A stretch of 64,000 nt of DNA from an uncultured bacterium (GTDB taxonomy: Bacteria; Verrucomicrobiota; Verrucomicrobiia; Verrucomicrobiales; Akkermansiaceae): NCBI GenBank assembly GCA_945947905.1, contig CAMEZO010000001.1, positions 1 to 64,000 on the forward strand, in the 5' to 3' direction. Both the position numbers and the translations under genes were made by a program. Every line of letters starts with the position of its first letter. Position 1 is the stretch's first letter. Below are positions 18,042 to 26,530 of the stretch, piece by piece. The notes beneath the pieces were generated by a model. It searched no databases, had not been told where the DNA came from, and saw nothing but the letters and a program-made list of their open reading frames with translations.

Positions 18042-20773
18042 TTTTCCTGAAGTGTAAAATACCACCGTAACTCCCCCTCCGCATCAACCTCCAGCCCCGT
18101 CAGCACCAAAACCAAGTGCCGCGGTGCCGGCTGCCGCATACTATCCTGCACCAAACGATTGAAAGTCTGCTGAAGCCCCCGCTGCAACACACCGCAAAGC
18201 TCGGCCCGAATGCGGCGGCGGTTGGCCGGCAAAGCCAAGGCCGCGCAGAGCTTCTCCCGAGCTTCCCGAGCCGAGGGCACATTACCGGAGGCGTCGCGAT
18301 GGTGCAGCGCCAGCTCCGGACAACGCACCAGAATCTTGCCCATCAGCTCCGCGAAACGTACATTGCGGAACAACTTGCAGTACTCCATGGCCAAGCGCTG
18401 ACGTTCCCCGCGCCCGAGGTTTTTACGCTCCAACTCCTGAAGCAGACACCACACACTCGCCAAGCTGTAGCGGGCATCCCCGTGCGGCTCCTCCCCGCAA
18501 CAGCAGGAGTTGGCCAACAGGTTAAACTGCTTGCTGAGCACAGCGGAGAAATCGAACTCCCGACTGACGGAACACACATAACCGACCTCACCGCCGCGTG
18601 CAGCACCGAGCTGCGCCCCCCACGAATAAGGCAGGCGCGGCGCGGCCTCCGGCACCAGCGCGCCCTTGCCGTGCAGCGCAGGAAGGTAGACCACCCCGCT
18701 CTGCGGGCGCAGGCGCAACTCCTGCCGGAAGGGAACCCAGGGGAACGCGTCATCGCGCAACCCCAGGCGGGCGGGGCGGGTTCCCGTGGCCGGAGACGCC
18801 TCCGGATCCGTCTCCGACAAATGGAATTGAAAGCGCTGCACCGCCGACGGCAGGGACGTACTGACCAGCTCGATCGGGATGCGCACGACATCCGCCACCA
18901 GAAGGCGCACGGTACCGCCCTCCGGGGAAGGGATGAGGAAGGAGGCCACCGCCGAACGTCCCCGAGCATCCCGAATGCTCTTAAGGTAGGCACCCTGCAC
19001 CGTAAACACGAGCAGAGGCTCCCGGGCCTCCCCGGCATCCGTAGATGACACACGCTCCAACACATAATCTCCGGCCTCCTCACTGCGAACCAAACGCAGG
19101 CGCTCCCCGGCTGGGGTCATCAAAGGCTTGACCTTGGGCGATTGCAGGGCGCGGGCCGAGAAGAGGCGCAGCTCCCCCGGCGGCAGGTCCACCGGCACGC
19201 GGGCAAACACGTTCAGCAGCTCCGGAGGCACGGCCCGGGTAGACAGGGCTGTCACCGCTCGCGAGGGTGCGGCAATCTCGGGGGGAGTTACCGGGCGCGA
19301 AGGCTCTGCCGGTCGGGGTTCCTCCTGCACCGCCACCGGCAGGGGTTCAATGGGTCTATCCCCTGCCAAGGGTGCCAAATAGGGCATCAACTCCGGCACC
19401 TCCAGCAGGTTTTGGCGCAGCATGGGCAGCTCATCCATCAGGCTCTGCCAGCTTTTCATTTCCTCGTCCTGCCCCATGGTATTCAGCCAATCCTCCACGC
19501 GGCAATGAGCCGTGGCCACATGCAGATAAAGGCGGCAAAGGGCGTCCTCATCCAGGTTCAGACGGCGGCCGCAGCCATCCAGTCGGCGCAGGTTATCCGC
19601 ATGACCGCTCCGCGCCACTGTGGCCAGCTTCAGGATAGTGACCACCTCCAGAACCGGGGCAACCTGCCGCCGGCGGGAGGCCGGGCAGGCGACCAGCCGC
19701 TGCTCCACCCCGGCGAGGGCTTTCTCGGCCGGTTCCGAAGCAAACGGGGAGAACATGAGAGCACGCAAATCATCCAGAGACTGCTGCACGGGATCTGCGG
19801 GGGGAATGGGTTGTGGAATCGCCACGGGCGGCATTTCCGCATAGCGAACACTGTATATCCAAGCCGCACCCAGTCCCAGTAACGCAGCCGATGCCACCCA
19901 CACGGCAGACATACCGCGGCGGCGTGCGGGACGGCAGAACACGTCCTCCTCCGCGCTTTCCTCATAGCGATAATGACCGTGCGGACGGGGGGACGCCGCC
20001 CCCGATTCGGCGGACATTCCGGGCACAACGCGCAGCACCCGCCCCCCCATGCGGGCCACGGCATGCTCTACCTCCGAACCGGCGGCAACCACCATGCGAG
20101 AGGTCACGCGGAAGGAATCCGTGCGGCATCCGTAGGTGGTGAAAGTCCTGCCCCAGCCCCGCTGCTCGGCCAGGGAATCGCTCTCGTGCAGCAACTCCAG
20201 AGCCGTCTCCGCCCGAGTCTCCGGCGGCAGGGTCAGCAGGCATTCTGCATCATACGGCGGTGCCGCGAGCAATCGCGCGCAGGCTGCATTCCCCGTGCAG
20301 GCGACCCAGGTGGGTTGCCCCTCTGCGGAAGGGAACGCAGCCGGGGTGAGGCCCGGCTCGGTCTCGAAATACTGCGGCCGCCCCTCCCAGCGTTCCGCCC
20401 AATAACCGATCTTCCGCAGGGCCAGCACCAGCCCCGCCGGGGTGGGATGCAGCGGGTTGGCGGCCATGGCGGCTGCCTCCTCGGCCGACAGGACGAAGTG
20501 GTGCGACAGGTAACAGGCTCGCCCCGTGTAGTCCGCTCCGGCTCGGCTCGTACAGGTAAACACATGGAAGACATGCGAGCCCATCGACACGAGGCGGTAG
20601 GAGTACTGCGGCCCGATGATACCGCAATCAACGGGTTCCTTCAGCTCACTGAGGGATACCAAGCGATCACACAGCAGCTTGGGCATGGCCACACTGCATG
20701 CCACCACACCGTAGCCGGATGTACCCGGCTCCAGCAATTCGGCGGCACTGGTGTAGACGAGCTGAAAGGACAT
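18038..20773 (-). CDS. GTPase-associated protein 1 (GAP1-N2-like) with a central TM segment
   Basis: QLVYTSAAELLEPGTSGYGVVACSVAMPKLLCDRLVSLSEL … FHVFTCTSRAGADYTGRACYLSHHFVLSAEEA resembles the GAP1-N2 pattern QL.YTSAPRGL.PG..GF.TVA.TRGMP…AG.DYTGR.N..AHHVVL; TM VWVASAALLGLGAAWIYSV. Confidence 0.7.
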   Translation of the reverse strand: MSFQLVYTSAAELLEPGTSGYGVVACSVAMPKLLCDRLVSLSELKEPVDCGIIGPQYSYRLVSMGSHVFHVFTCTSRAGADYTGRACYLSHHFVLSAEEAAAMAANPLHPTPAGLVLALRKIGYWAERWEGRPQYFETEPGLTPAAFPSAEGQPTWVACTGNAACARLLAAPPYDAECLLTLPPETRAETALELLHESDSLAEQRGWGRTFTTYGCRTDSFRVTSRMVVAAGSEVEHAVARMGGRVLRVVPGMSAESGAASPRPHGHYRYEESAEEDVFCRPARRRGMSAVWVASAALLGLGAAWIYSVRYAEMPPVAIPQPIPPADPVQQSLDDLRALMFSPFASEPAEKALAGVEQRLVACPASRRRQVAPVLEVVTILKLATVARSGHADNLRRLDGCGRRLNLDEDALCRLYLHVATAHCRVEDWLNTMGQDEEMKSWQSLMDELPMLRQNLLEVPELMPYLAPLAGDRPIEPLPVAVQEEPRPAEPSRPVTPPEIAAPSRAVTALSTRAVPPELLNVFARVPVDLPPGELRLFSARALQSPKVKPLMTPAGERLRLVRSEEAGDYVLERVSSTDAGEAREPLLVFTVQGAYLKSIRDARGRSAVASFLIPSPEGGTVRLLVADVVRIPIELVSTSLPSAVQRFQFHLSETDPEASPATGTRPARLGLRDDAFPWVPFRQELRLRPQSGVVYLPALHGKGALVPEAAPRLPYSWGAQLGAARGGEVGYVCSVSREFDFSAVLSKQFNLLANSCCCGEEPHGDARYSLASVWCLLQELERKNLGRGERQRLAMEYCKLFRNVRFAELMGKILVRCPELALHHRDASGNVPSAREAREKLCAALALPANRRRIRAELCGVLQRGLQQTFNRLVQDSMRQPAPRHLVLVLTGLEVDAEGELRWYFTLQEK

Positions 20774-20779
20774 AACAAA

Positions 20780-22519
20780 CTAGGATTGCGCACAGGGGAA
20801 GAGGGACGGCTCCGCACAACTGAGCACCCAGAGTAGCGGGTCCGTCACATGGAAGGGCTGTACCTGCCCGGAGGCGGGACCGATGAGCGTGGCCCCCGTA
20901 TCCGCATCCCGGAACTCCACGGGCGATTCCCCCAGAGCAGACACGGCGAAGTAGCGCACGTTGTTCGAGATCGCCTCGGCGTTGGTGCAGATATTCGGGG
21001 CCACATTGAACACCAGTTGGCGAATGCGAGCCGAGTTGATGTTGACATGCTCCGGCACGAACATACCGTTGTGCACCAAGGGCAGCAAAGGCTCCGGGCC
21101 CAGCAGGCTGCTCCAGGTATCGCATTTGCCCACCAACACGGCCAGTGGCACATCCAGCTTGGCATCCGGACCCAGATTCAGGCGCTTCCGCAAGCGCATC
21201 TCCGCCTCGGCCAGCATGGTGGCCTGGCGGCCGGGCATATGAAGGCAATGGCGAAGCTGGGGGTCCGGGTTGTCTTTCAGCACCGAGCGGAAGCCCGGGT
21301 TGACGGTCGGGTCGAAGAGGAAGAGGATGCCCGAGGAAACCGTGATGTGGCCGGCCGCCGTGTTCTGGGCGGCATCGCGTCCCGGCTCATAATTCTCGCC
21401 GGCATTATCATACAGCACCACCGAGTAACTGAGGCTGCCTTTGTTGATATTGTAGATGAAGGGGCGCGGCATATGGACGAAATGCGTCCCCACCCACACG
21501 CGGCGATAGAGGCTGCCCTGCAGCTTGGTCTTGCCGATGTAGGCCTCCTGCGGTGTGGTGGCGGAGAAGAGGCGCATCCGCATATCATTGAGCGGCGCAT
21601 TCCCTGCCGGGTCGGCGTCGCGGAAGGGCATCCCGAATTCCCGGGGTAGCTCCACTTCCAGTCGTCCGACCAGCGAGGCCATGTAGTAGGATTTTCCCGC
21701 TGCCGGCACCCCCACAATCGAGATAATGTGCTGCTTGGTGAGGTGGAAGAAAGGCGGCAACTTCATGTGGCAGCAGGGACAGGCCCAGTCCGTGCAGCTG
21801 CTGCCGTGCTCATCCAGGGGGAGCCCACGCTCATCGAATCGCTCGGGGACAAAGCGTTTCATGGCATCAAAGCCCAGTACATCATCCCCCACCAGATCCG
21901 GGGAGGACGCAATGGCCAGGGCATTCGCCGGGGCAAAAGTGCGCCAGCAACCGGGGCAGCGATACTCCCCTGCGGCGGCCTCATCCGCTAGGATGTCTTC
22001 CGATTCCTGGGGATACAGTCTGCGGTGGTTAGCCGCGCAGAGCACGTCGGCCACGTAAAATGCGCGGTCCCCCAGGCCCTCGAAGGTCGCCAATGCTCCG
22101 TCAGGGAGTTTATCAGCCAGCTCCGGGAGGTCCTGCAGGCGGATGGGGCCGGTCCATTGTCCCTCCGCCGGGTTGTAAACATACCAGCGATGCGGGTCCA
22201 GCACGGAGAAGTCCGGGCGCGTGGCGGCATCCCCGTACCAGGCCAGGAAGCACCCCCCGCCGAGCACAAACAAGTACATCACCCCCGGGCGTATCAGGAA
22301 GTCGGTTTTCAGGTGCTCGCCGTTCACGGAATAGAGCTCCACCCGGCCGTGCGGAAAGAAGCGGCAGGTCTCATCCCGCTGGGCGAAGGAGCCGGCCTCA
22401 TCCATGTCCATCACCACGCGAAAGGTACTGCTGCGCCCGGCCCCGATGGTCATGAAGTTTCCATCGGAGACGCGCAATTTGCCCACCAGGCAGTCATATA
22501 TGTACAGTTGATTATTCAT
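20780..22519 (-). CDS. P-loop GTPase with FHA-like and GYF_2-like N-terminal regions and a zinc ribbon (DO-GTPase-like)
   Basis: Walker A-like GVPAAGKSYYMASL; G3-like VVLYDNAGE; G4-like VGKCDTW; CPGC…CPCC; WYVYNPAEGQWTGPIRLQDLPELADKLPDGALATFEG GYF_2-like. Confidence 0.75.
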   Translation of the reverse strand: MNNQLYIYDCLVGKLRVSDGNFMTIGAGRSSTFRVVMDMDEAGSFAQRDETCRFFPHGRVELYSVNGEHLKTDFLIRPGVMYLFVLGGGCFLAWYGDAATRPDFSVLDPHRWYVYNPAEGQWTGPIRLQDLPELADKLPDGALATFEGLGDRAFYVADVLCAANHRRLYPQESEDILADEAAAGEYRCPGCWRTFAPANALAIASSPDLVGDDVLGFDAMKRFVPERFDERGLPLDEHGSSCTDWACPCCHMKLPPFFHLTKQHIISIVGVPAAGKSYYMASLVGRLEVELPREFGMPFRDADPAGNAPLNDMRMRLFSATTPQEAYIGKTKLQGSLYRRVWVGTHFVHMPRPFIYNINKGSLSYSVVLYDNAGENYEPGRDAAQNTAAGHITVSSGILFLFDPTVNPGFRSVLKDNPDPQLRHCLHMPGRQATMLAEAEMRLRKRLNLGPDAKLDVPLAVLVGKCDTWSSLLGPEPLLPLVHNGMFVPEHVNINSARIRQLVFNVAPNICTNAEAISNNVRYFAVSALGESPVEFRDADTGATLIGPASGQVQPFHVTDPLLWVLSCAEPSLFPCAQS

Positions 22520-22542
22520 ACCGGCACACAGGCTCCCTTTCC

Positions 22543-22572
22543 GTTATAGCACAGAGGGTCTCCCTGCGTCAA
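22543..22572 (-). promoter_or_regulatory. Promoter TTGACG-N18-TATAAC for the GTPase operon
   Basis: Read on minus strand; 23-nt gap to the GTPase ATG. Confidence 0.65.
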
Positions 22573-22676
22573 GCGAAAACGGCGGGGAGGGGGCGCCCGC
22601 GGGGCCGCTGCGTCATACAAAAGCCCGTTTTTACACTCCGGGCGCATTTTTCGCTTTTCTTACGGGCGGGATGGGG

Positions 22677-22699
22677 TATAATGGGGGCGTTAAGGAGCT
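22677..22699 (+). promoter_or_regulatory. -10 TATAAT plus Shine-Dalgarno (taaggag) of ilvE
   Basis: ggtataatgggggcgttaaggagcttaaaccATG. Confidence 0.65.
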
Positions 22700-22705
22700 T
22701 AAACC

Positions 22706-23557
22706 ATGAAAATCTGGCTTGATGGAAAGTTGGTTGACGAAGCGGAGGCGCAGGTTTCCGTTTTCGATCACGGTGTTTTGTACGGCGACGGATGTTTCGA
22801 GGGCATTCGGTTTTATTCCGGCAAGGTGTTCCGTTTGGAGGAGCACATTAAGCGCCTGTTCGACTCCATGCGCTACCTGATGCTCTCGCTGCCGTGGAGC
22901 TTTGAGGAGGTGTGCCGCGCGACGGAGGAGACCGTGGCGGCCAGCGGTCAGCAGGATGGCTACATCCGTCTGGTGGTTACCCGCGGCAAGGGCGACTTGG
23001 GGCTGAACCCGCGCAACTGCCCGCAGCCTTCCATGTTCATCATCGTGCAGAACATCGCCCTGTACCCCAAGGAGATGTACGAGAACGGTCTCAGCATCAT
23101 CACGTCCTCCTACCGCCGTCCGAATCCGGATGTGCTCTGCATGCAGGTGAAGAGCCTGAACTACCTGAACGGCATCTCCGCCAAGATCGAGGCCGTGCAG
23201 CAGGGCGCAGGCGAGGCGCTGCTGCTCAATCAGCAGGGCAATGTGGCAGAGTGCACGGGTGATAACATCTTCATCGTGCGCAACGGCGAGGTCATCACGC
23301 CTCCACTGACGGACGGTGCGCTGGGCGGTATTACCCGCCATGCCGTGATGGATCTGTGCGCCGAGCTGGGTATCCCCTGCCGGGTGTGCAGCATCAACCG
23401 CTTCGATGTACTCTCTGCCGATGAGTGCTTCCTGACGGGCACGGCAGCCGAGGTAATCGCTGTGTCCTCGCTGGACGGTCGCACGATCGGCACCGGGCAC
23501 GCCGGCCCTGTTACCAAGAAGCTGCTGGCTGGCTATCAGGCCATGGTGCGCCGCTGA
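22706..23557 (+). CDS. ilvE: Branched-chain amino acid aminotransferase (PLP fold type IV)
   Basis: VFDHGVLYGDGCFEGIRFYSGKVFRLEEHIKRLF; VKSLNYLNGISAKIEA; ECTGDNIFIV; DECFLTGTAAEV. Confidence 0.92.
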   Translation: MKIWLDGKLVDEAEAQVSVFDHGVLYGDGCFEGIRFYSGKVFRLEEHIKRLFDSMRYLMLSLPWSFEEVCRATEETVAASGQQDGYIRLVVTRGKGDLGLNPRNCPQPSMFIIVQNIALYPKEMYENGLSIITSSYRRPNPDVLCMQVKSLNYLNGISAKIEAVQQGAGEALLLNQQGNVAECTGDNIFIVRNGEVITPPLTDGALGGITRHAVMDLCAELGIPCRVCSINRFDVLSADECFLTGTAAEVIAVSSLDGRTIGTGHAGPVTKKLLAGYQAMVRR

Positions 23558-23622
23558 GGCATCCTCTTTTTTCATTGCCCGCAGGCGGTTTAGGCTGTCT
23601 GCGGGTTTGTATCATTCCACCG

Positions 23623-24132
23623 ATGAAGGAGACGCTGTATCAGGGCAAATTCCTGAACATGGTCAAGGAGGGCCGCTGGGAGTTCTGCGAACGGGTGAAC
23701 GATACCTCGGCCGTGATGATATTTGCTGCCACGGAGGATAACCGCGTGCTGCTGGTGGAGGAGATGCGCCCGCCCATCGGCAGGCGCTGCATCTGCTTCC
23801 CGGCAGGGCTGTGCGGGGACGTCGCCCCCGAAAGCAGCGGCTCCGCAGCCATGCGCGAGCTCCTGGAGGAGACGGGCTACACGGCAGCGGACATGCAGTT
23901 TCTCTTCACCGGCCCCTCCTCCCCGGGCCTGACCAGCGAGACCCTGCACTTCTTCCTCGCCCGAGGCCTGCAAAAACGCACTGCCGGCGGCGGTGTCGAC
24001 GGCGAGAACATCACCGTCCACGAGGTTCCCTTGGCCGATATCGACTCCTGGTTACAATCCCGCATGGCCGCCGGCATCGCCATTGACCCGCGCGTGTTCA
24101 CCGGCCTCTACTTCCTGACGAAGAAAGCGTAG
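23623..24132 (+). CDS. NUDIX hydrolase
   Basis: NUDIX-like box AGLCGDVAPESSGSAAMRELLEETGYTA; N-terminus resembles ADP-ribose pyrophosphatase-type NUDIX proteins. Confidence 0.85.
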   Translation: MKETLYQGKFLNMVKEGRWEFCERVNDTSAVMIFAATEDNRVLLVEEMRPPIGRRCICFPAGLCGDVAPESSGSAAMRELLEETGYTAADMQFLFTGPSSPGLTSETLHFFLARGLQKRTAGGGVDGENITVHEVPLADIDSWLQSRMAAGIAIDPRVFTGLYFLTKKA

Positions 24133-24214
24133 GTCCCTTCCTCTCCGTCATTCTATCCCTTTTCTTGAAAATTAGGCTGGATTTTCTGCGGAAAGCGCGT
24201 ATAATAGCCGCGCT

Positions 24215-25699
24215 ATGTCAGAAACACCTGCCAATAACGCACCGGGTTCCTCGGAGGAGGAACTGATTGCCGTACGCCGCGAGAAGGTGGAGAAGATCCG
24301 CGCCCTGGGGGTGAATCCCTACGGTGGCCGCTTCGACACCGACACGACCGCGGCCGAGCTCAAGGCCGACTTTGCCGAGGGTAAGCAGGTGAAATTCATC
24401 GGGCGCATCAATACGCTGCGCGACATGGGACGCACCCAGTTCTTCAACGTGGGCGATGTGTGCGGGTCCATTCAGTGCATGCTCACCAAGAAGAGCTGCA
24501 CGGAGGAGAGCTGGGCCCTCTGGAAGCTGCTGGAGCGCGGCGACTGGGTCGGCATCTCCGGCGAAACCTTCATCACCCGCACCGGGGAGCCCTCCGTACG
24601 CGTGGACAGCTTCAAGGTGCTCTCCAAGGCCGTTCGCCCCATGCCGGACAAGTTCCACGGCTTGGCGGACTCTGAGATGTGCTACCGCCGCCGCCACTTG
24701 GACCTGATGAGCAACAGCGAGAGTGCGACCCGTTTCGTGCAGCGCTCCCGCATCATCCGCGCCATCCGTGACTTCCTGAACGAGCGCGGTTTCCTGGAGG
24801 TGGAGACGCCCATGCTGCAGGACGTGGCAGGCGGTGCCGCAGCCAAGCCCTTCCTCACCCACTACAATGCCCTCAAGAAGGAGATGAGCCTGCGCATCGC
24901 GCCGGAGCTCTTCCTGAAGCGCCTGATGGTGGGCGGTTTCCCCAAGGTGTATGAGCTGAACCGCAACTTCCGCAACGAGGGCACCGACCGACGCCACAAT
25001 CCGGAGTTCACCGTGCTGGAGGTGTACGAAGCAGGCGGGGACTACGAGACCATGGCGGACATGATGGAGGAGCTTATCTGCACGGTGGCGGAGAAGATTT
25101 TCGGCACGCTGACCTTCGACCAGTACGATGAGGACGGCAATGTGCGCTGGACGGTTGACCTCTCCCGCCCTTGGAAGCGCGCTGAGTACGCCGACTTGGT
25201 GAAGGGCGTGGCCGGGCAGGATTGGTTCGACCTCACCCCGGAGCAGCGCCGCAGCCGTGCCATCAATGACTTGGGGCTCATCATTCACGATGAGCTGGAT
25301 GACATCGGCGTGACACAGCAGGTGTACGAGCGCTTGGTGGAGGCCGTGCAGGTGAACCCGCTGTTCGTCTGCCATATGGACCGCGATTTGGTGCCGCTGG
25401 CCAAGGCCAATCCGGAGAATCCGGACGTGGTGGATGTGTTCGAGCTCGTCATCAACGGGCAGGAGATTTGCCCCGGCTACTCCGAGCAGAATGACCCCGT
25501 GGAGCAGCTGGAGCGCCTGAAGCACCAGGCGGGCGAGGAGACGCAGAAGATCGACTACGACTTCGTGGAAACCCTCGAGTCCGGCATGCCCAGCGCAGGC
25601 GGCATCGGCATCGGCATCGATCGCCTTTGCATGCTGCTGACGGGTGTGTGCTCCATCCGCGATATCATCCTCTTCCCGCAGCTCAAGAACCGCTCATAA
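24215..25699 (+). CDS. lysS: Lysyl-tRNA synthetase (class II)
   Basis: Class II motifs: FLEVETPMLQ, FRNEGTDRRHNPEFT, GGIGIGIDRLCMLLTG. Confidence 0.97.
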   Translation: MSETPANNAPGSSEEELIAVRREKVEKIRALGVNPYGGRFDTDTTAAELKADFAEGKQVKFIGRINTLRDMGRTQFFNVGDVCGSIQCMLTKKSCTEESWALWKLLERGDWVGISGETFITRTGEPSVRVDSFKVLSKAVRPMPDKFHGLADSEMCYRRRHLDLMSNSESATRFVQRSRIIRAIRDFLNERGFLEVETPMLQDVAGGAAAKPFLTHYNALKKEMSLRIAPELFLKRLMVGGFPKVYELNRNFRNEGTDRRHNPEFTVLEVYEAGGDYETMADMMEELICTVAEKIFGTLTFDQYDEDGNVRWTVDLSRPWKRAEYADLVKGVAGQDWFDLTPEQRRSRAINDLGLIIHDELDDIGVTQQVYERLVEAVQVNPLFVCHMDRDLVPLAKANPENPDVVDVFELVINGQEICPGYSEQNDPVEQLERLKHQAGEETQKIDYDFVETLESGMPSAGGIGIGIDRLCMLLTGVCSIRDIILFPQLKNRS

Positions 25700-25736
25700 A
25701 CACCCCGACCCCGGCGGCTCCTCCTTTCTCTCTGCC

Positions 25737-26462
25737 ATGAATGCCTGCATCTCCCAGTGGATAGGCCGACGTAGCGAGCAGGAGGATGCCTACGCCGTGC
25801 GGCATTTCCCCACGGGAACGCTGGCCATCGTCTGCGACGGCATGGGTGGGCATTGCCACGGGGGACAAGCCGCCACCCGTGCGGCAGAGGCTTTTGCGGC
25901 GTCGTTCGCGGAGCAGTGCGGTTGTCCCATGGTGGACCGCCTGCGCGGGGCCCTGCATGCCGCTAACAAGTCTGTGGGCGAGCTGTTCCGGCAATGCGAC
26001 AGCTTCGGCGGGTGCACCCTGCTGGCGGCATTTATCGGCGGCAATGTGCTCTGGTGGATCAGCGTGGGGGATTCTCCCCTGCTCCTCTGGCGACGCGGGC
26101 GTCTGACGCGGCTGAATGCGGACCACTCCATGCGCAGCCTTTACGCTGATTTGGTGCGCACCGGCACGATGACTCATCAGGAGATGCTGCGCAGGGGTAA
26201 TATGTTGCGCAGTGCTGTAATGGGCGAGAGCATTCCCCTTGTGGACGCACCGCCTACCCCCTACCCTGTGCTGCCGGGGGACAAAATCATCCTTTGCTCG
26301 GATGGCTTGGATGATTTACTCCTCGGCTCTACCTTGCCCTCCTCCACCCGCAAGCTGCTTGACGCGCGGGGAGGCAATCCCGCGGCCCTGCTCATCGAGG
26401 CGTGCAGAGCCATGAACACGGACTACGCCGACAACGCAACGGCCATTACGCTCGACGTCTAG
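25737..26462 (+). CDS. PP2C-family serine/threonine phosphatase
   Basis: RSEQEDAYAV, CDGMGGHCHG, SVGDSPLLLWRRGRL, ILCSDGLDDLL, DNATAITLDV. Confidence 0.92.
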   Translation: MNACISQWIGRRSEQEDAYAVRHFPTGTLAIVCDGMGGHCHGGQAATRAAEAFAASFAEQCGCPMVDRLRGALHAANKSVGELFRQCDSFGGCTLLAAFIGGNVLWWISVGDSPLLLWRRGRLTRLNADHSMRSLYADLVRTGTMTHQEMLRRGNMLRSAVMGESIPLVDAPPTPYPVLPGDKIILCSDGLDDLLLGSTLPSSTRKLLDARGGNPAALLIEACRAMNTDYADNATAITLDV

Positions 26463-26494
26463 GCCTCTCGGCGCGCAGATTACGCACTTTACAC

Positions 26495-26523
26495 TTGCAA
26501 CACTCCGCCGACCGTGCTACAAT
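26495..26523 (+). promoter_or_regulatory. Promoter TTGCAA-N17-TACAAT, 7 nt before the coaE-rho ATG
   Basis: Read directly. Confidence 0.65.
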
Positions 26524-26530
26524 GTGCCGG

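Noticed and set aside
16131-18050. 639-aa plus-strand ORF antisense to the GTPase-linked partner gene
   Set aside because: Arg/His/Pro/Gln-rich shadow frame; the minus strand has overlapping start-stop coupling with its neighbours
24218-25525. 435-aa minus-strand ORF antisense to lysS
   Set aside because: Shadow frame typical of GC-rich coding DNA; His/Leu/Val-rich with no recognisable domain
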